From: Candidatus Tumulicola sp.
GTDB lineage: Bacteria; Vulcanimicrobiota; Vulcanimicrobiia; Vulcanimicrobiales; Vulcanimicrobiaceae
Reading direction: 5' to 3'
NCBI GenBank assembly: GCA_036490475.1
Contig: DASXDT010000005.1
Location: 558,001 to 622,000, forward strand
DNA length: 64,000 bases
Shown: piece by piece, positions 60,624-64,000 of the stretch
Position numbering within the stretch: the first letter of the stretch is position 1
How the letters are laid out: each line of letters opens with the position of its first letter
Made by a program: the position numbers and the translations under genes
The notes under the pieces: model-generated
Told to the model about the DNA's origin: nothing
Seen by the model: the letters and a program-made list of their open reading frames with translations, nothing else
The model's database searches: none

Positions 60624-60934
60624 AAAATGCGCTGTATACTCCCCTCTACGGCCACGACTACGCATTCATCCCAGCTGTCCCCTGTAAATCCGGCGTTATT
60701 GCTATTCGTAGCGCCGTCACTAACGATTTGTAAGGAGTAAAAAGGTACGCAAGGGATCCTGGCTGGACGATGTACGCGAAGGCTTCGATGGGCCAACCTG
60801 AGCGGCGACGTTTCGCATTGAGGCAGCGATCGCATTCGATGCCGCCGTGGTAAGCAAAGCGCGCTCTTCGTAGCGGTTATTGCACTGGTTCGTGATCAAA
60901 AGGCGCGCGAAAAGACGCTTTCTTTCGCCACAGC
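60624..60934. other. Intergenic region after the deacetylase
   Basis: 311 bases between two minus-strand genes. The left end serves the deacetylase promoter (GGGGAG lies 15 bases upstream of its ATG). I see no gene, RNA or repeat in the rest. Confidence 0.4.
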
Positions 60935-61894
60935 CTAGGTGCTAATGACGGCTCCGAATGGAGCGAAGAGGGGATTAAAGGTGCGCAGAGGATTGCCGCC
61001 GGCCGGGTACGCGTAGATGTTGATGCTACCTTGACTTCCGCACGTGTTAGGGACGATGACGCGGTTACCGTAGATGTAGAACTGCTCGATGAAGCACGCT
61101 CCGTTGAGCGCGACGGTACCGACGACGCGGGACCCGTCGATTCGGTAGATCGTGGGGCGACGTTCCTGGCCGATTGCGAGGTCCGTACCGTCGTACTGCA
61201 CGTTCCCGGGATAGAACAGTTTCGTGTCTAACGGTACGAGTCTGAGTTTCTTATCGCCTGGCGACAACTGCGCGATCCTCACCGGCATTGACGAACCGCC
61301 CGGCGTACCGTCGACAAACAGCGTGCCCTTTGAGTCATATCCCACGAACAGGTACAGCCAAATGCCCTTTATGTTGTAGAACAACGGCTTTCCCGTCGAA
61401 TGCTTGTACACGAGCAGGGTGCCGGGGTCTTCGGATAAATTGGTAACGGCAACGGCTAAGTTGCCGGTCACCGGATCGACCGCGCAGGCCTCAGCAGACG
61501 AATCGGACTGTATGGTTCGCGTCGGCTTAACTTGACCGTGCATAAACTCCAGCAGATCGGCCGCGTTGCCGTTCGTTTGCGAAACGACCCATACATCTTG
61601 AGTGCGCGAATCCACACATAGACCCATCGGGTAGCGCCCGGCGGCGAGCCTTGCGACGAATTGAAGTTTGGGATAGGTGTACATCGTTACGTTGTGCGCG
61701 CTGCGTCCGGACACGTATAGCAACGCACCGCTCGTGGCATTGGGCGCGACGGTCGAAGCGCTGCGGGAACCTATTGCCGCTGGTTGCCGATCGAGAGTCG
61801 AACTTATCGTGTTGCCGGCTCCCGAACAGGCGGCGATCGCCGAGCCCGCACTGAGGATGAACGCGCCGTGGACGATGGATGAGAGTGCTCGCAT
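60935..61894 (-). CDS. Beta-propeller lipoprotein (NHL/YncE-like), copy A
   Basis: 319 residues. ATG 61894 has GGAGGG seven bases before and a lipobox SAIAAC (Cys22). Repeated blades: VSGRSAHNVTMYTYPKLQFV, ADLLEFMHGQVKPTR, NVQYDGTDLAIGQERRPTIYRID. Predicts a lipid-anchored seven-blade propeller with no catalytic motif, probably a scaffold or binding protein. Distantly similar in plan to the lipoprotein at 62734-63723. Confidence 0.75.
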   Translation of the reverse strand: MRALSSIVHGAFILSAGSAIAACSGAGNTISSTLDRQPAAIGSRSASTVAPNATSGALLYVSGRSAHNVTMYTYPKLQFVARLAAGRYPMGLCVDSRTQDVWVVSQTNGNAADLLEFMHGQVKPTRTIQSDSSAEACAVDPVTGNLAVAVTNLSEDPGTLLVYKHSTGKPLFYNIKGIWLYLFVGYDSKGTLFVDGTPGGSSMPVRIAQLSPGDKKLRLVPLDTKLFYPGNVQYDGTDLAIGQERRPTIYRIDGSRVVGTVALNGACFIEQFYIYGNRVIVPNTCGSQGSINIYAYPAGGNPLRTFNPLFAPFGAVIST

Positions 61895-62733
61895 TGGCCA
61901 ACCCTCCGTTCGTTCGTTTAGCCTATCACCCGGGTCGCTGCAGCGCAAGTACGGTGCTGAAAGGGCAGTCCGGATCACGGGCGCGCGGCGGCGGCGACAG
62001 AGTGATTCCGACAAAATCGAAATGGCGAAGCGGTCGATTGCCGCGCAACTCCTTGGTGGATTAAAACCATCGTACCGTAAAAACGATCATCGAGCATGTC
62101 GAAAACGGATCGAGGATTAATGAGGCGCGTCGCTATACAAAACGCTCCGCTTGATCACACCGCAGGCAACGACCGCATGGCTTGCATTCTGGACCACGAT
62201 CGCGTATTCACCGCTCGTAAGTGAAAAATGGGTATGTCTACATGCGCCGATCCAGCAGCGATTTTCAACGTCTTCCCAAAGGCTCTATCTAGCTCCGAGC
62301 CGCTGGACGGAGGACTCGTGCAGCTACCCGTAGCGAGGACGACGTGATAGATGCTCATCGGTGCAGAAGCGGTAAGCTGGGGCCAGATGTTGCTGCCTTC
62401 GATACGACAGTTGCCTTGGTCGTCGCAGGCTTTTCCGACGGAAGCTATCGCAAGGCCTAAGACTCGCGAGTTGCCTAAAGTTTTTCAGAGTTACCGACGT
62501 CTGCTAAGCCAGCTTCCCTGGCACGCAGTCATCGTAAGGACCGGCGGATCCAATATGGGCTGTCGCGAGAACTGCAACGAAACGTACGGTAAGAAGCGCG
62601 AGCGGTCCGTTGCTCGCAAACCTTTCAAAAGCAAATACAGTGGCACCCCGCAGAGCTAGAAGGTGTCAAACGTGTGTTGTTGTCGTTGCGAGCAGCCGAA
62701 ACGGCTCGCTATGAGATCACATCGGAGTCGCGA
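61895..62733. other. 839-base stretch without a supported gene
   Basis: Between the two propeller lipoproteins. Short open frames exist on both strands (for example 62351-62659 + and 62155-62358 -) but have no ribosome site, no protein-like composition and no recognised similarity. The stretch may hold a promoter for copy A near 61910 and decayed sequence. Confidence 0.45.
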
Positions 62734-63723
62734 CTACTGAGGTACTGCGATGATATCGAGCTTCTTGAAACCCTTGTACGTCGCTAAAAGCGTCGGCGGG
62801 ACACTCGATAGCCACCCTTTCGCCGGTCTCGCAAAGGCGTAGACGCATTCGTTGTGGGCATCGGCCACGTAGGCGATCGATGCGTCGCCGTTCAATGCGA
62901 CGCCGCCGATCGATCCGTCCTTATCGGGCACGCGAATCAACGATCCGCCCGAGGGCGACGAAATCGAAACGAGCCCGCGTGCGCCGTCGACGGGCGTCAG
63001 GACATCCTCGTCGTTATCCGCGGCGCCGCCGATGAGGGCGATCGTGCCGATGCCAAAGCAGCTACCTTCGGTGTATTTGCCGCCGGCGGTGCGCGTGAAG
63101 GGACGGACGCTCGCGAAACCGCAGCCACCCGAAACGATGACGTTCTTTCCGTTGGGCGTCGAGAGAACCGACGCGGCGTTCGTCGAATTCTCAATCACGA
63201 CCGTTGGGCCGTGCTTGCCCATCTTGCCGCGAGGAAAGAAGTACACCGCCTGTTGGCCGTAGTCGCTGACGTAGACGTTATCGTGCGCGTCGACGGAAAC
63301 GTCAGTCAGCTCCGGCACACCCGATCCGCCCTGCAAGCTCGGTGCGTCGAGTTGGCGCACGAGCGTGCCGGTATCGGTAAAGATCTGCACGCACGCGGCG
63401 CACGGATTCGAGCTCGATCCAGTTACCGTCGTATAGATGCTACCGTGCGCATCGGCGGCAAGACCTTGCGCCACTCCATTGCCCGGAGAGAACTGCTTTG
63501 TTACTTGCGCTTTTCCGTTCGCAATCGAAAAGACCGTAATCGTTCCGTTCGAGTAATCGAGATTGAAAAGTTCGGTGAGGCCGCCCGATGCTGCACGCCG
63601 TACGTCGCTGCCGGGCGCCGTCGAGCCGGTAAATGGAAGCGTATGCTGCGCCGACGTTACGCTCGAGCAACCAGCCAGCGCGAGCGCTGCGGCGCCGAGA
63701 GCGGCTAAAAGTACAGTCTTCAT
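62734..63723 (-). CDS. Beta-propeller lipoprotein (NHL-like), copy B
   Basis: 329 residues. Lipobox ALALAGC (Cys19). Blades include VAQGLAADAHGSIYTT, ELTDVSVDAHDNVYVSDYGQQAVYFF and GGVALNGDASIAYVADAHNECVYAFA, typical NHL repeats. Two Cys pairs (CAAC, CGF/CFG) may form disulfides. No catalytic signature; extracellular binding or structural role likely. Confidence 0.8.
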   Translation of the reverse strand: MKTVLLAALGAAALALAGCSSVTSAQHTLPFTGSTAPGSDVRRAASGGLTELFNLDYSNGTITVFSIANGKAQVTKQFSPGNGVAQGLAADAHGSIYTTVTGSSSNPCAACVQIFTDTGTLVRQLDAPSLQGGSGVPELTDVSVDAHDNVYVSDYGQQAVYFFPRGKMGKHGPTVVIENSTNAASVLSTPNGKNVIVSGGCGFASVRPFTRTAGGKYTEGSCFGIGTIALIGGAADNDEDVLTPVDGARGLVSISSPSGGSLIRVPDKDGSIGGVALNGDASIAYVADAHNECVYAFARPAKGWLSSVPPTLLATYKGFKKLDIIAVPQ

Positions 63724-63945
63724 CTGCCTCTATTTGCTGCGTGGTGCCTCGAGTCATTCGCACAACAGGTCTGCCCGCGACGAACGATTTGCGGGCTCTT
63801 TGCAAGCGCCGCATCGTGCTCAACGAACGTTCAAGTCTTTGCCTTACATCCAAGAGCCATCTCAGCTCGTTACCTGGCTGAGGTTCGCGTCTCAGTCTCA
63901 AACGGCGAAACGCGCAACAAGCAAGATCCCTCGAGGAGTGACATC

Positions 63946-64000
63946 ATGAAATCCAACACGCTGCCTGGCGCCGAAAATCCAGAGCGAGCGCAACGCGATG
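63946..64000 (+). CDS. Start of a gene cut by the window edge
   Basis: ATG 63946 has GAGGAG seven bases before. Only 18 codons (MKSNTLPGAENPERAQRD) are visible and the frame is open to the edge. Strong ribosome site and hydrophilic protein-like start, but no family can be assigned. Confidence 0.5.
   Translation, partial: MKSNTLPGAENPERAQRD

Noticed and set aside
62155-62659. Two short overlapping open frames in the large gap
   Set aside because: No ribosome sites, no protein-like composition and no recognised similarity.
1-64000. tRNA, rRNA or insertion sequences
   Set aside because: None recognised on reading both strands; no transposase or integrase motif and no terminal repeats were seen.

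Overview
The window is about 60% G+C, gene-dense and rich in GTG and TTG starts, with many 4-base stop/start overlaps. TonB-dependent uptake and outer-membrane-type lipoproteins indicate a diderm. AMIN/amidase, GerMN-type and cNMP/ECF genes of a Terrabacteria flavour point to a deep lineage such as Candidatus Eremiobacterota (WPS-2, Vulcanimicrobiota). That assignment is inference; no rRNA or other marker is present. I found no tRNA, rRNA, CRISPR array or insertion sequence.

Layout. 1-1702 (-): secG-like gene and a peptide ABC importer (oppD, partial oppF). 1780-2415 (+): PAP2-like membrane protein. 2369-7930 (-): one tightly overlapping run of Rieske oxygenase, sarcosine-oxidase-like flavoenzyme, GerMN protein, AMIN/amidase and glutamate racemase. 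Divergent from it, 8063-14450 (+): second Rieske oxygenase, TonB receptor and PYROXD2-like oxidase. The divergon looks like uptake and oxidative breakdown of an N-methylated or aromatic compound. 14434-21898: ArsP-type permease with a VIT1 protein, PfkB kinase, photolyase, a histone-H1-like basic protein, amine oxidase, and an ArsR regulator with an AHSA1 protein.

22222-30989 is an exported-protein island: two tandem phosphoesterase lipoproteins, an unusual 1017-residue protein joining a degenerate GH35 beta-galactosidase module to a complete multicopper oxidase, a separate multicopper oxidase facing it, and a kelch/galactose-oxidase-like lipoprotein. 31058-34882 is an ECF sigma operon with a membrane regulator, an ABC exporter and an orphan. 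34836-40409 holds a two-component system, cytochrome c, YihY, Old Yellow Enzyme and methyltransferase genes.

40592-42954 is the best candidate for an undescribed system: an 82-residue Gly-Ala-Asp-Gly repeat peptide followed by a JmjC/cupin-4 oxygenase and a sucrase/ferredoxin-like protein. This resembles a RiPP-type precursor with an Asp/His hydroxylase. The oxygenase reading frame continues upstream to the stop codon of the peptide with no ordinary start codon.

42960-51497 is mixed: VOC protein, secreted unknowns, exonuclease III divergent from a stand-alone LigD polymerase, a hipBA module with a clear palindromic operator, and a GH130-like enzyme. 51568-53238 encodes a three-domain cNMP/glutaredoxin-like/thioredoxin-reductase-like protein without the redox cysteines. 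53364-60623 is a glycan gene set (UDP-galactopyranose-mutase-like, DegT aminotransferase, Gfo/Idh/MocA, large membrane glycosyltransferase-like protein, PIG-L deacetylase). The end holds two beta-propeller lipoproteins and an 839-base stretch without a convincing gene.
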